Positions 44,517 to 56,407 are shown, numbered from the stretch's first letter. The stretch: 64,000 bases of DNA from Blastocladiella emersonii ATCC 22665 (GCA_025594325.1 JANHCV010000007.1:1612001-1676000), one strand, 5' to 3'. Notes: generated by a model from the letters alone, not told the origin. Translations and numbers: made by a program.

Positions 44517-47500
44517 ATGTTTGAAAAGACGCTGACTGACGTGATCCGCGGCCTGCGGTACGCGCTCCCGACTCTGCGCGCGCCGCTCGACAACTAACGC
44601 CCAGCGCAGCGCAAACAAGGACAACGTCGACGAGCACGCGCAGCAGTGCATCGCCGAGTGCCGGCGCGAGGTGGCCGTGCCGTCGGACCCCGCCGTCAAC
44701 GCGCAGGCCGTGCTCAAGCTCGCCTACTTCCACATGATGGGCTACGACATGGGCTGGGCCAGCTTCCACGTCCTCAAGACCATGTCGTCGCCCGTCTTTG
44801 CCCACAAGTGGATCGGCTACCTCGCCGCCTCGCTCTCCTTCTCGCCCAAGACGGACGTGCTCATGCTCACCACCAACCTCATCAAAAAGGACCTCAACTC
44901 CAACTCGCACTTTGAGACCTCGGTCGCCGCCGCCACGCTCAGCGAGATCGTGACGCGCGACCTCGCGGGCGACCTCGCCGTCGACCTCGTCGCCAAGGTC
45001 ACCCACTTCAACGCGTACACGCGCCGCCGCGTCCTGCTCGCCATCTACCGCACCGCGCTCGTCTACCCGGACATGCTCGACATGGCGCTCGACCGCCTGA
45101 CCGCCCCGCTCTCCGCGTCCGCGGGGCTCGACCCCGCCGTCGTGTCGTGCGCCGTGTCCGTCATCTGCGAGCTCGCCACCGCGAGCCCGCGCGAGTACAT
45201 TGCCCTCGCCCCGCAGCTCTTTGGCCTGCTCACGTCGACGGGCAACAACTGGACGCTCATCAAGCTCGTCAAGGTGTTTGCCCGCATGGCCGAGCTCGAG
45301 CCGCGTCTCGTCAAGAAACTCGCCCCGCCGCTCGCCGAGCTGATCCGTGCCACGGGCGCCATGTCGCTGCAGCACGAGTGCATCCTCGCCGCCCTCACCG
45401 GGGGCCTCACCCGCCACCCGACGCTCGGCCCGCCGCTCGCCGCCCTGTGCCGCGACAAGCTGTGCGTGTTCCTGGGCCACCGCGACCCGAACCTGCGCTA
45501 CGTCGGCCTCGTCGCCACCGAGCACCTCGTCCGCTTGCACCCAGACCTGGTGACGGAGGCGCTCGAGGACGCCGTCTTTGATTGCCTCGACGCACCCGAC
45601 CTCACCATTCGCCACCGCGCCATGGACGTGCTCGCGCTCCTCGTCACACCGACCAACCTGCCCGACGTCGTCGCGCACCTGATGCGCGGCCCGCGCCGGG
45701 CTGCTTCGTCCGATACCGAATCGGATTCCGAGGAGCCGGACCAGATCGCCGCGGCCATGGACAAGAAGACAGCCACCGTGATCCTGGACGTGTGCACGCG
45801 CAGCGGGTTCGCGCTCGTCACGGACATTGAGTGGCTCGTCGCCACCCTCGTCGCGCTCATGACCCACCCGACCGCGCCGTCGCACATCGGCCCCGCGCTC
45901 GCCCACCACACCATGGACCTCGCCCTCCGCGGCGGCACGCACCTCCCGCACCTCCGCCCGCTGCTCCTCGCCGCGCTCGTCCCGCTGCTCTCGGCGAACA
46001 ACGGCACCACGTCATCCTCGCTCCCGCCGCCCATCTGGTCCGCGATCGTCTGGATCGCCGGCGAATTCGCCGCCGAGTCCGCCGGCGGGCCCGGGCTCGC
46101 CCTCGAATCGCTCCTCGCCGTCAGCGTCCCCGCCACCCCGCGCGTCCACGCGACGTACGTGCACGCGCTCGCCAAGACGGCCATCGCCGCGCTCCTCGCC
46201 ACTCCCGCCCTGACCCGCGACGCCGCAGCCGCGGTCCTCGACGACCCGCTCCGCGTCATCGACGGGTACCTCGCGTCGTCCGACAACCCCGAGGCTGTCG
46301 AGCGCGCGCGGCTTGCGTTGGCTGCGCTCGCCGCGGTGCGCAACGCGCCGTCCGCCGAAAACCTACGCGCCGTCGCCGCGTGGTACCTCCCGACCACGCC
46401 CGCGGCCGCCCTCGCGCCGCACGTGCCCGGCGCGGCAGCCGCGCCGACGCCGCCGTTCGATCTCACTCAGTGGTGCGAGGCCGACGCGCGCGACTTTTTC
46501 GATGAGCCACCGCAGCCCCTGTTCGCCGCGCCGTCGGTCGCGGACCCCGCGCTCGCCGAGGTCGGGGAGGGGAAGCCGGACTCGGTCGAGGACCTCCCGC
46601 GGCATTCCAAGTCAGTGCGGGGTGGAGCGGCGAAGTCCAAGGTTTTGGCCGAGGGCGCACCGCTCGTCACGCCCGCCGCCGAAACGAGCAAGTCCCCCGC
46701 TGCGACGCCCGCCAAGACGTCCCGCGCGCGCAACGTCCTGCGCAAGGGCTCGCCCGCAGACAACGCTGCGCCATTGATTGCCCCACTTGGGTCGACGCCC
46801 ACCTCTACGGCGACGCCTGCGCCGCTCGTTGTCAAGTCGACCGTCTCAAAATCCTCGCCTCGGTCCACCCGCGCGCCGCCGTCGACGCGCACCCCGACCG
46901 ACCCGGCGTCCACCGCCACCGCGTCCGCGACCGCGTCGACCGACGACATGCACCTCGCGCTGCACCTCGCCGCGCCGCGCGCCGCGACCGCCGCCGCGTT
47001 CGCCGTCCCGCTCACCGTCGCGTGGACCCCGCGCCACGCGCTCGCGCTCGCCGACCGCCGCGCGGTGCTCCTGCATCTCGCGGCGCCCGCGTGGATCGGC
47101 GTCGCGGGGACCCAGGACGAGGGCGTCGTCGCGGAGCTCGTGCCCGGGAGCGAGGCGGTGTCAAAGCTGCTCCTGCTCAAGCTGCGCAAGGCGAAGCTCG
47201 CGGGCGCGTTCGCTGCCGCCAATGGCGGGGAGGAGACGGAGATCGTCCTCCGCGCCGTCGACGCCGACACGCACGCCGAGCTCGCGCGCGTGGTCCTGCG
47301 GGTTGAGCTGACGCACGTCCTGTCCCCCGCCACTATCCAGCCCGACGAGTTCGAGGCGCGGCTCACGGGCCCGACCGCCGCGTCCGAGTTCCCACCCACC
47401 GCCCCGCCCGCGCTCACCGCGGTACCCTACGTGCCGTGGCCCACGCTCGCGCGCGTCGCGAGGATGCACCTTGTCGAGGTTGTCGCTGGGTCCGCGAGTC

Positions 47501-47679
47501 TGTGGGGGAAGCTAGAGATGGCTGCGGGCAAGGTGTGCTGGATCGCGGCGCTCGCCAAGGCAGATGGCGAGGGAAGGATCGCGGTCCAGGTCAAGGCGGG
47601 CGAGGCGTGGGTCGCGGCGGCTGTAGCGAGGGCGGTCGAGCGCGGGGTCGCTGAGGCGGTGCAGGCTGGCGCGCTGTAG
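44517..47679 (+). CDS. APL5: AP-3 adaptor complex subunit delta
   Basis: Exon 1 44517-44557 (MFEKTLTDVIRGL), intron 44558-44609 (52 nt, GTACGC, CTAAC, GCAG), exon 2 44610-47679; 1036 residues. The first residues MFEKTLTDVIRGLR and the trunk segments LAYFHMMGYDMGWASFHVL, KWIGYLAASLSF and MLTTNLIKKDLNS are diagnostic of AP-3 delta. The adaptin trunk spans about 1-590, then an Ala/Pro/Ser hinge and a C-terminal appendage-like region from about 760. AP-3 sorts cargo from Golgi/endosome to vacuole or lysosome-related organelles. The tiny first exon would be missed without the intron. Confidence 0.94.
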
Positions 47680-48015
47680 TAGTGGGAGATGAATGCGATA
47701 TACGCGTATTGATAGGTTTTGATTGTTCGGGTCGCGGCTGCGGCCGCGAGGGCTGGGTTCCTTGGTCGGCTGTACCGCTCGAGGCCTGAATGATGAGGCA
47801 AGAGACGCCGGAGGCCTGACTCGCCTGACTCGGGAGGTGACGTCCCGGATCGCGACGCGTCGCGATATTACGTTTTGTCTCCGACGCGACGTGAGACGCG
47901 TTTCGGGCGTCAACGGCTCCGACTTTGGCTCGCACGGGTTTGTGAGGCGACAAGTTGGCGAGAAAACAATCCTATTATTGGCTATCCATGACAAGCAGGA
48001 ACGGCTCTGCCTAGG
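47680..48015. other. Convergent spacer, no gene seen
   Basis: 336 bp between the AP-3 delta stop and the F-box/LRR stop; presumably both 3' UTRs. Confidence 0.5.
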
Positions 48016-49824
48016 TCAACTCGAATCCATCAACTCAGGAGGATTAATCAGAATGTTCTTGAGCGAGGCGGGCGCCGCGTCCTCGATCGCGCGCTTGCCA
48101 ACAGCCGTGATGCGGGTGCCAGTTACGCGAAGCGTCTCGAGGGCCGGCGGCATGTGCTGGGCGAGGAGCAGGGCGCAACGGTCGGTGAAGCCCCTGCCGC
48201 ACGTGAAGTCAAGCTCGCGCATCGTCGCGGGAAGCACAGGCGTGAGCGCCTCCATGCTCTCCTCCGTAATGTTCTCGAGCCCTGACAAGCGGAGGTGCTC
48301 CAGCCGCGGCGGCATGCACTGTGCAAGGACTTGGTGCCCGACCACGGTCAAACTAAGGGCCCGAAGACGGGACGTGCAAAGCTCCAGGCGGCGCAGCGTG
48401 CGTGGCATGCGCCGGAACAGGTACACGGCAGTCGTGTCGTACAAGCCTGTGGTGTTGAGGATCAGTTCCTCGTGGTTGGGCGGGAGAACGCGTGCGAGCA
48501 GGTACTTGGTCGCGGGGAATGCGCAAATGCTGACGAACGAGAAGTCAAGGCTGCGCACGGTCGGCGGGAGCGCTAGGAGCAAGGATTTGGCGCCTTCGAT
48601 TGAGAGATCTGAACCGCCAACGTCCAGCTTTTCAAGGGTCGAGGGCATGGCGTCCGCCAGTGCGCGCGCAGCGTTGGTGTACAGCCCGCCGCAAACGAAC
48701 GTAAGCTCCGTGATTGTTGCAGGGAACGACCAGCGGACCTTGGGGCCGGCGTCCTCCACCTCGTCGCGCGTGTTGAATGATATGGTAAGTGATTGGAGTG
48801 TGGGAGGAAGGGCCTCGCATATGGCGACGAATCCATGGATAGAAACATCGTTGGAATACAGGTCGAGGGACAGCAAGGACGGGGGCAAGGCCTTGACGAT
48901 CTCGAGCGTCGTCGCGTCATCGTACTTGTTCTGCGCAAGCTTCAGCGATTTGAGACCGGTCGGGAGGCGCTCAAGGAGCTGAGCGCTGAGGTACGGATCG
49001 TGCGGATTCATCGAAAAGTCCAGGCGTTCGAGATGCCGCGGCCACTGCCAGGAGTCCACCCATTGCTCGGTTGCAATTTGAAGAATCCAAGTATCGCTAA
49101 GGTCGAGACTAGTGAGCGTTGTCGCGAAGTTGAGACGAGACAAGCGATCGCAGTCGATCGAGGAGCCATGAAAGCTAAGCGACGCGAGAGCCTGCGTCGG
49201 GCTCGCCATAGCCGCGTTGAGAGCATCAATCCCTTTCATGGCAATGGGGACGTGCTTGAGCTCCAGCTCGGTCCGATTTCCCGCGGCGATCACATCAACG
49301 GCAGCGAGAATGGTTGAGTCGGCTGGGATGCGCTCCTAGGTCGGTCGGTGCGTCAGAGTTGCAATATAGTCACAAGAGTCCAACGAGAGTTCTTTCACAT
49401 ACCAATGAATCCTTACCCGGCCAGATTGGGTCGAACTGGATTCCAAGTGCTGCAAGGACGCGTTCATCGCCGTGCTCGTCCTCGTATCCGCTGTACGGTA
49501 GGCCCGAGTCACGAATCCACTCAAGCGTGCGTAGCTCGCACATGCTGAGCATCGCCAGGTTGACCCGGATGGGAAGCCCCATCGAGTGCCACTTGCGGAG
49601 CAGCGCAACGTGGCCAGTTTGCAATGCCCCGAAGAATGAGTGACAGCCCGAACATTGTAAGATAGCCTCGGAATGAGATGCGTGTGCGTGACTGCCGCAA
49701 TCTGCTGGAAACCGTCGAGGTCGTCACGGTCGAGCGACCAAACTGCGTGACAAAGCACGCGCTCGATGATTTCCGGTACGTTCAGGACCACGGGCATGTT
49801 TTGCATCAGGTTCATGGGTTCCAT
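48016..49824 (-). CDS. F-box-like, leucine-rich-repeat protein
   Basis: Model of three exons: 49654-49824, 49417-49591 and 48016-49322; introns of 62 nt (GTTCGG...AAG) and 94 nt (GTAAGG...CAG); 550 residues. Both introns are needed to keep frame, but the donors are atypical here, so junctions are less certain. The N-terminus LNVPEIIERVLCHAVW resembles an F-box helix. From about residue 140 there are at least ten LRRs of the RNI/SDS22 kind, with the repeated motif LPPSLLSLDLYSN, LPPTVRSLDFS, MPRTLRRLEL, MPPRLEHLRLSG, LPATMRELDFT. Such proteins usually give substrate choice to SCF ubiquitin ligases. ATG 49824 is the first true ATG of the frame. Confidence 0.7.
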
Positions 49825-50347
49825 GACATGTGGGTTGTAGGACGTCGAGAGGCTCAAGTCCAAGCGTGAGAAACGCGGCGGCGACGTCGACGCGAGGACT
49901 CACTCGGTCGGCAACGCGCGCGCCGGGCTTCACCCGGGCATCACCGGAGCTCAGATCGAGCAGCTTTGCGGAAGCGCTTTTTATAACATGAGAACACAGC
50001 CTCTGTGACCTGGAGTCATGCGAGACGATGATGGTGGACAAGGCCGCCGAACCCTCCCAGCGGGTTTTGGCCCAACGCAGACCGCCAGTCGTCGGTAACC
50101 CACCCGGAGCGAGTAACCAGCTTCCTCTATCGTTCAATTTGGGCGCAAAGGGACGCAACGCACGGGCGGCGATGACGGCGAGGCGCGCGGCGCGGCCTGG
50201 GTTGATGGACGCGTCGCGAAATCATGTGAGCGGCGATGTTGATCAATTTTCAGGCGCGACCCTGCCCGCCTCCGCTCCTCCCTCTCCAGCCGAGCAGCGA
50301 CTCGAAGTGAAGACCCGACTGACTGCAACGTATCAAGCACTTCCATT
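49825..50347. other. Divergent region between F-box/LRR and glutaredoxin-like genes
   Basis: 523 bp with both promoters. A TATAAAAA box for the minus-strand gene lies at 49978-49985. No gene seen. Confidence 0.5.
49978..49985 (-). promoter_or_regulatory. TATA box, F-box/LRR gene
   Basis: TATAAAAA on the minus strand, about 154 bp upstream of ATG 49824. The distance implies a 5' UTR of some 125 nt if it is used. Confidence 0.45.
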
Positions 50348-50940
50348 ATGGGCCTTTTCTCGTGGTTCTCCGGCAATTCCTCGTCGGCCGCCGACGCTCC
50401 TGCGCCGGAGGTCGATCCGACGCACTCGTCCACCTTCTCGGGCGATCTGGAGACGGTGCCGCGCAACAACACGGTGTGCTACCACCTCGAGGGCTTCCTG
50501 TCGTGCGAGTACTTCCAGAGCGCGCTGAGCCTGGGCTCGCGTGTCGCTGCGACGTCCAACTCGGCGGCCAACCCGAACGGCGGCGAGATCCACGTCGACA
50601 CCAACATCTTCTCCGAGTCCGAGTTCTTCGGGTCGCGCCTGCCTGAGCTCAAGCAGGTGCGTGGGCGTTTGGGATCTAGTCGTTACCGTGCGCTGACCGC
50701 GGCATGGTGCCGTCTAGCAACTGCGCGAGAGGGTGAGTGCAAAGGGCGCGCTCGCCCGCCACCGGACATGCCCGATCGTGTACGAGGGGTGCGACGAGGT
50801 CAACCTCACCTACGGTACGCGTTCTTTTCCGTCACCTCGCGCGCGATAATCGGACACTTATCACGGCACTCCCTGTAGTGGGCGGCTACGATGACTTTGC
50901 CAAGGTCGCCGCCGAGCGCCACGGCGTGCGGCCTCAGTAG
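50348..50940 (+). CDS. Divergent glutaredoxin-like protein
   Basis: Exons 50348-50656, 50718-50814 and 50879-50940; introns of 61 nt (GTGCGT...TAG) and 64 nt (GTACGC...TAG); 155 residues. The C-terminal half matches the glutaredoxin fold: TCPIVYEG sits where the TVPxVF cis-proline loop falls, and VGGYDDF matches the glutathione-binding GGxDD. The expected CPYC site is replaced by LSCEYF with a single Cys53 (C44 lies nine residues earlier), so it would be monothiol-like or redox-inactive. The first 40 residues are Ser-rich and probably disordered. It sits apart from the glutathione cluster at 8-12 kb. Confidence 0.6.
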
Positions 50941-51038
50941 GGCCATCCCGACACCTTGTAGATCTCCTAGTTACCGCCAAACCACTATCTATATACGCTC
51001 ACGTACACCACCACCACCGCCGCCTCCGCCTCCCTACG

Positions 51039-51661
51039 CTACGGCAGACTCTCCCGCGCGCCGCCCCACCACTTGAGCGTGTCGACGCGGCCGGGCGCGA
51101 CCCTTGCGAACCGGTCGAGGACCTTGCCCTTGTGTGCGGCAAACTGCCACCCGTACGCCTCGGCCGTGGTCGCCGGGAACGTGTACTTGTCCTGCGGCGG
51201 GGCGCGCCGGATCATGTGCTTGACGTTGTAGGTGGCGAGGTCGCCGAGCACGGCCTCGCTCGTCTCGGGCTTCTCGCGCGCGGGGAATACGGAGTTGACG
51301 GACGACGAGGTTGGCGGGGTGATGGGCGGCAGCGCGCTCTTGCCCTGCGCTTCGGTGCGCTTCGACTTTGAGAAGGACGAGCGCGGGTACTACGTGATGC
51401 GAGATGCGGAGTGAGTGGTCGGTGGTTCGCGAGTGTGAGCGTGGGCAGCGCGGCGCACCTTGGCTTGCGCCATGAAAGCCCAGTTTTTGTCCCAGTTGGA
51501 CGCGCAGACGTATTCGTTCTGGATCATCTGACGCCTAGCCGTCGCAGGAAGTGAGTGAGGTTCCCGCGCGCAGTGCATCTCGCTCAAGTCACGAACCAAA
51601 TCGCGTCATCGTGGACCTGGTTGTGCACCTTCTTGGTGCCCGCCTTTGCTGCTTCGGTCAT
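51039..51661 (-). CDS. CIMIP1: CIMIP1 (C20orf85)-like ciliary microtubule inner protein
   Basis: Exons 51597-51661, 51459-51534 and 51039-51389; introns of 62 nt (GTTCGT...TAG) and 69 nt (GTGCGC...TAG); 163 residues. The family signature is a short helix ending in IW, followed by KxE/NEY and a NWxxNWxF motif; here DDAIWRQMIQNEY and SNWDKNWAFM. The C-terminal part has a Pro-rich segment and a conserved YGWQFA (GW) stretch. These proteins bind inside axonemal microtubule doublets. Its presence implies that the organism builds a flagellum. Convergent with the glutaredoxin-like gene, 98 bp apart. Confidence 0.72.
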
Positions 51662-52176
51662 GGTTGATCAGAGTTCCTCGACAAGTTTCATGAAGTCTCC
51701 GTTGGATCCCTTCCGGGTTGGTTTTGTCGAAAGTGAAGCGAACCCGCGCGCTTTGACGCGGACTCGAAAACTGTCTCGCGCGGGACGCGTTCCGGCTCAC
51801 GTGGGTGGCGCGAGACACGGAATGAGCGACGCGTGAGGTGCTGCCACGCGCGGCTGACGGCTGACCGATCGCACGAGGCCCACGCCACGCCACACCGCGT
51901 TCCCACAGATCGACGCCGATCGCAACTGATTAGTCGGCAAGGCGTGGGTGCGACCGGATCTCGCGGCCGTTCTCGCGCGCTGAGCCGCAACCCAGCTTCC
52001 GTCGGATACATGCGAGCGTCTGCCTGGATGTCCCATCGGCCGCCCACATGAAGATGAGGGTGACGTCGCAGCGCTGTGGGCAGGCAGGGACCGCGCGCGT
52101 GTCTGCGGCTCCATCGCGGCTCCTTCCTCGCGCAGAAGCAGGATCATCTGCGAACCACGCAAACCCATGCAGCACC
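51662..52176. other. Divergent region between CIMIP1 and ABCG genes
   Basis: 515 bp, with both promoters. An in-frame ATG for the transporter also exists at 52048; the sequence from 52048 to 52176 could be coding or 5' UTR. No other gene seen. Confidence 0.45.
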
Positions 52177-55150
52177 ATGATGCGCCAGACGAACATCCCT
52201 CGGCCGCCGTCGCACGCGGCCACCGCGACCGCATCCGCCACTGAGGCCTCGTCCGCGTCCTCGGAGAGCTGGGAGCTGCGTCGGCCGCTCGCTCCAGCGT
52301 CGCCGATCGGCCATGCCTCCATCACAATCGACGCGAGCCACGCGCCCGCGATGCCGCCGCCTACGTCGTCGGACACGCCGACGTCGCCCACGCTTACGGC
52401 TGACGGGAACATGGGTGCGGGCGGCGCGGGCGGTGCCAATGCACCGAGTCAGGGTAACGGCAACGGCCATGACCATGGCCCGCGCATCACGCTCGCGTTC
52501 GAGAACTTCTTCTACACGGTGCCGGTGACCAACACGCGCGGGGTCCCCGCCAACGGGAACGGGAACGGCGGCAACGGCCACGGTGCGACGAGCGGCGCTG
52601 CCCTTCCCCCGCCACCCACCGAGAAGCCGTCCCTGCGCCAACGGATCCACGCGCGCAAGGAGACGTCGACCAAGACGGTCCTGCACGGCCTGAGCGGCGA
52701 GTTCCAGCCGGGTCGCCTCACCGCGGTACGCCGACGCTCCCTTTCACCCCGAATCGTGCTCTAACAGCTTCGAGCGTGCAGGTACTAGGCCCTAGCGGGA
52801 GCGGCAAGACGACCTTGCTCAATTCTCTCGCCGGCCTCCCGAGTACGGGCTCGACGCGTGGCGCGATCAAGCTCAACGGCGTCGCCCTCGAACCGCACCA
52901 GCTGCGCTCGGTCATCGGGTTCGTGTTCCAGGACGACGTGATTCTCGAGACCATGACCGTGTCCGAGGGTACGTGCGGCGGTCGAGCCCCTTCTCGCGTG
53001 TGCTGACTCGTGGTCACGTTGTGTAGCCATCGACATGTCGCTCCGCCTGCGCAACCCGCCCATGTCGGACGAGGAGCGGCAGACGCGACTGGAGCGCGCC
53101 ATCGACCTGCTCGGTCTCGCCGACGCGCGCAATACGCTCATCGGGTCGCCGCTGCGCAAGGGCGTGAGTGGCGGCGAGCGCAAGCGGGTGGCCATCGGCA
53201 TGGAGCTCGTTGCGCGGCCCCAGGTCGTGCTTCTCGATGGTACGCTTCGACTCGGGCCTCGGCCATGTCGACACGCTAACCGCCTTGCCGACGATTAGAG
53301 TGCACGACGGGCCTCGACGCGTTCACGGCCTACTCGGTCATGGCGCTCCTCAAGGGGCTCGCGCAGACCCAGGGCAAGACCATCGTGTGCACACTGCACC
53401 AGCCCTCGTCTGAGATCTTTGATATCATCGACGACATCCTGATCCTGGTCAAGGGCGAGGTACTCTTCACAGCGGCCATCGACCACGAACACGCGGCGAA
53501 CTGACATGCTGGCCATTGCCGCGTAGATCCTGTACCACGGTCCGGCCAAGGATATGGTCGACTACTTCTCGGCGCGCGGCTTCGACTGCCCGCGGTTTAC
53601 CAACCCGCCCGACTTCGTGTTCATGCAGGTCATCAACAACAACCCGGCCGGCACGCAGGTTCTCGTCGAGGAGTTCAAGCGCACCAAGGCCATCGCCGCC
53701 GGCAACGGCGACGACGAGCAGTTCCTCCCGACCATTGAGCCCGTCTCGCCCGTCTCGCCCGTGGCCCACCACCGCCGCCGGCGTCACCGCACCTTCAGCT
53801 CGGGCAAGTACAACCACCGCCGCCACCAGGAGGACGAGGCGACGCGCCGCGCGCTCGCCGAGATGACCAAGTACCGGCCGTCGTTCGGCCAGCAGTTCCG
53901 GTACCTGTCGTCGCGGTCGTGGTACAACGCGATCCGCAACCCTCTGATGCTGCAGGCGCACCTTGGCCAGGTCGTGTTCCTAGGCGTGCTGGTCGGGCTC
54001 ATCTACCTCGACATCCTGGGCGGCGATGAGCCCGGGTCGTCGATCGCGCAGTCGGTGTCGGGCGCGCTCTTCTTTGTGTGCACCAACTCGTTCTTCTCGG
54101 CGGTCATGCCGGTGCTGTCGGTCTTCGCGTCCGAGCGGCCCGTGTTCATTCGCGAGTACTCGACGGGCTACTACGGGCCCGCCGCGTACTACTGGTCCCG
54201 CACCCTCGTCGAGCTGCCGTTCCAGATCCTCTTCCCGCTAGTCTTCGCGTGCATCACGTACTGGATGATCCTGTTCTCCGGGTCCTTCGTCGAGTTCCTC
54301 GTCTACACCATGTTCATCGTGCTGCTGGCCCTCGTCGGATCGGCCTTCGGCATGTGCATGGCCAGTACCTTCGAAGATATCGGCATCTCGCTCGCGGTTG
54401 CGCCGGGTACGTTTCCTCACGCGTGTCCGACATCGGGGTGACTTGGGTCACCTCCCGACCACGTTCCCCCGCCTCCCCGACCACCTCCCTTGACCTCCCT
54501 GACCTCCCCGACTTCGCTAACACCCCAAAAATCGTAGCGGCGATCTTGCCATGGATGTTGTATGGCGGGCTGCTGGTGAACACGGCGACATCGGCAGTGT
54601 GGTTGGTGTGGATCCAGTGGATCTCGCCGATCCAGTACGCGTTCACGGGCCTCATGCTCAACTTCTGGGCCGGGCGCGACGTGAACGGCTTCGACGGCGA
54701 TGCGTACCTCGAGCAGCTCCAGTAAGTTCTTCTCGTGTACTTTCTTGACATTCCGAGCGTGGTTGCTGACCGAAAAACGCGTCCAGGGTGACCAAGCGCT
54801 TCTCAATCGGTGTCAACGTCGTCTTCATGGCCATCCTGTACGCGTTTTACACCATCCTCGGCTATTTCGCGCTTCGCCGCATCGCGTACGCCATCGGCGG
54901 GCGCGCGACGCCGAGCGACCGGTCGATCACGGCGCTGATCGCGCGGGCCAAGTACCGCGTGCACCGCGGCCACGACCCGATCATCGACATGGCCGGGCAC
55001 GAGGACGACGTCGACGGTGCTGCCGCAGCTACCACGAGCGCGGCGAGTCGCGGCCAAGCTGGGGACGGAATGGTCCCGCCCGACGTCGTCCAGGCCGGCG
55101 TCCTGCAGCCCGCGATGCAGGGGTGGACCGCATCGACGGGCGCTGAGTGA
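52177..55150 (+). CDS. ABCG-family (white/brown type) half transporter
   Basis: Seven exons: 52177-52725, 52782-52968, 53027-53239, 53299-53459, 53527-54406, 54538-54721 and 54787-55150; introns 56-67 nt except 131 nt for the fifth. 845 residues. The NBD comes first: Walker A GPSGSGKTT, Q-loop FVFQDD, signature VSGGERKR, Walker B VVLLDE, H-loop TLHQPSSE. Walker B runs into CTTGLDAF instead of the usual PTSGLDS. Membrane segments follow in the order of ABCG proteins (VVFLGVLVGLIYL, ALFFVCTNSFFSAVM, FQILFPLVFACITYWMI, VYTMFIVLLALVGSAFGM, a segment at ILPWMLYGGLLV and one at VNVVFMAILYAFYTILGYF). The first 100 residues are low complexity. Such proteins dimerise and export lipids, sterols or drugs; substrate unknown. 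Start taken at ATGATG 52177. Confidence 0.9.
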
Positions 55151-55209
55151 GGGGGGTTGGAGGAGGGAAAGAGTGTATTCTCAGAGGTCCAATTGATTCA
55201 TTGTATTGT

Positions 55210-55568
55210 CGTTTCCCTTCGCCGTGTTTCTCGGCCCTCGGGAGCCCATACTTGAGTCGTCAGGCGCGGGTGGGGGCGTGTTCGTATCTCAGCGATGCTC
55301 CTGCACCATGGTGAGCGACAGGAACTGTTCCGGGTCGGCTGGTGTGTGGGCGCGCTAGCGCGTCTCCCGTCTCGCGTCCCGCGCGGGATGCGATGCGACG
55401 CTCATGCACTATCGCGTGCGGCTACTCTGAGAAGGATAGCGCGACCTTTGTTTTGCAAATGACGCGTCTGCTCGACGCGTACTTGACAAGATGGTTCAAC
55501 ATGGGCCTCCGTTCTTCCAGTGGAGCTCAAGTCCAGGAGCGCGCTCGCGGCGGGGGACTCGCTCGAGC
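55210..55568 (+). repeat. Left arm of 359-bp inverted repeat
   Basis: Matches the reverse complement of 56022-56380 without gaps. I see only two mismatches, both in the outer 25 bp. It begins 60 bp after the ABCG stop codon. No terminal motif or target-site duplication is visible. Confidence 0.93.
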
Positions 55569-56021
55569 GCGCCCTTTGACTGATCCGGCGGGCCGCGGGT
55601 TCGTCGCGTGCTTCAATTCGATTGCAAACGGCAACGGGGAACGCTACCACGCTCGAGATGATCATGCGCAAACCGTCCTCCTCGTTACGGCCATGGAGCC
55701 GCAAGATGTTGTATGGTCCATCAACGTGGTTCCATCACACCCGCGCTCTACCGCATCACGCTCTTCACAAAACTCGGGCAGTTTGACGTCACAAACTTTT
55801 TGCTCGAGCAAGCGGTTGTCATGATCACGGATCTGGACGCCCTTCACGGCGCGCCGCCGCGGCTGCGACCTCAACTCGGACCCGCGGCCCTTCCTCGCAC
55901 GTCTTTACGGCGTACGACACGACTCGCAACTCTCCCTGGCCGTGGAAGTTGAGATTGCGCCCGCGCCCGTCAATATACCAGCTTTATATACCGTGTTTTA
56001 CGGGCGTACCAAGTCGCGCCT
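55569..56021. other. 453-bp spacer of the inverted repeat
   Basis: Unique sequence between the two arms. Short open frames exist on both strands, none with recognisable features. An AT-rich TATATACC word lies at 55985-55992 near the right arm. Confidence 0.6.
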
Positions 56022-56380
56022 GCTCGAGCGAGTCCCCCGCCGCGAGCGCGCTCCTGGACTTGAGCTCCACTGGAAGAACGGAGGCCCATGTTGAACCATC
56101 TTGTCAAGTACGCGTCGAGCAGACGCGTCATTTGCAAAACAAAGGTCGCGCTATCCTTCTCAGAGTAGCCGCACGCGATAGTGCATGAGCGTCGCATCGC
56201 ATCCCGCGCGGGACGCGAGACGGGAGACGCGCTAGCGCGCCCACACACCAGCCGACCCGGAACAGTTCCTGTCGCTCACCATGGTGCAGGAGCATCGCTG
56301 AGATACGAACACGCCCCCACCCGCGCCTGACGACTCAAGTATGGGCTCCCGAGGGCCGAGAGACACGGCGAAGGAAAACG
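56022..56380 (-). repeat. Right arm of 359-bp inverted repeat
   Basis: Inverted copy of 55210-55568. It ends 28 bp before the stop codon of the convergent CEP20-like gene, so the repeat occupies nearly the whole tail-to-tail spacer. Confidence 0.93.
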
Positions 56381-56407
56381 GCGATACATGTGCGCGTACG
56401 TTTTGGG

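Noticed and set aside
55210-56380. Inverted repeat as a typical TIR transposon with a transposase
   Set aside because: The spacer encodes nothing like a transposase, arms are long and equal with no TA or other target duplication, and no related copy is in the window.
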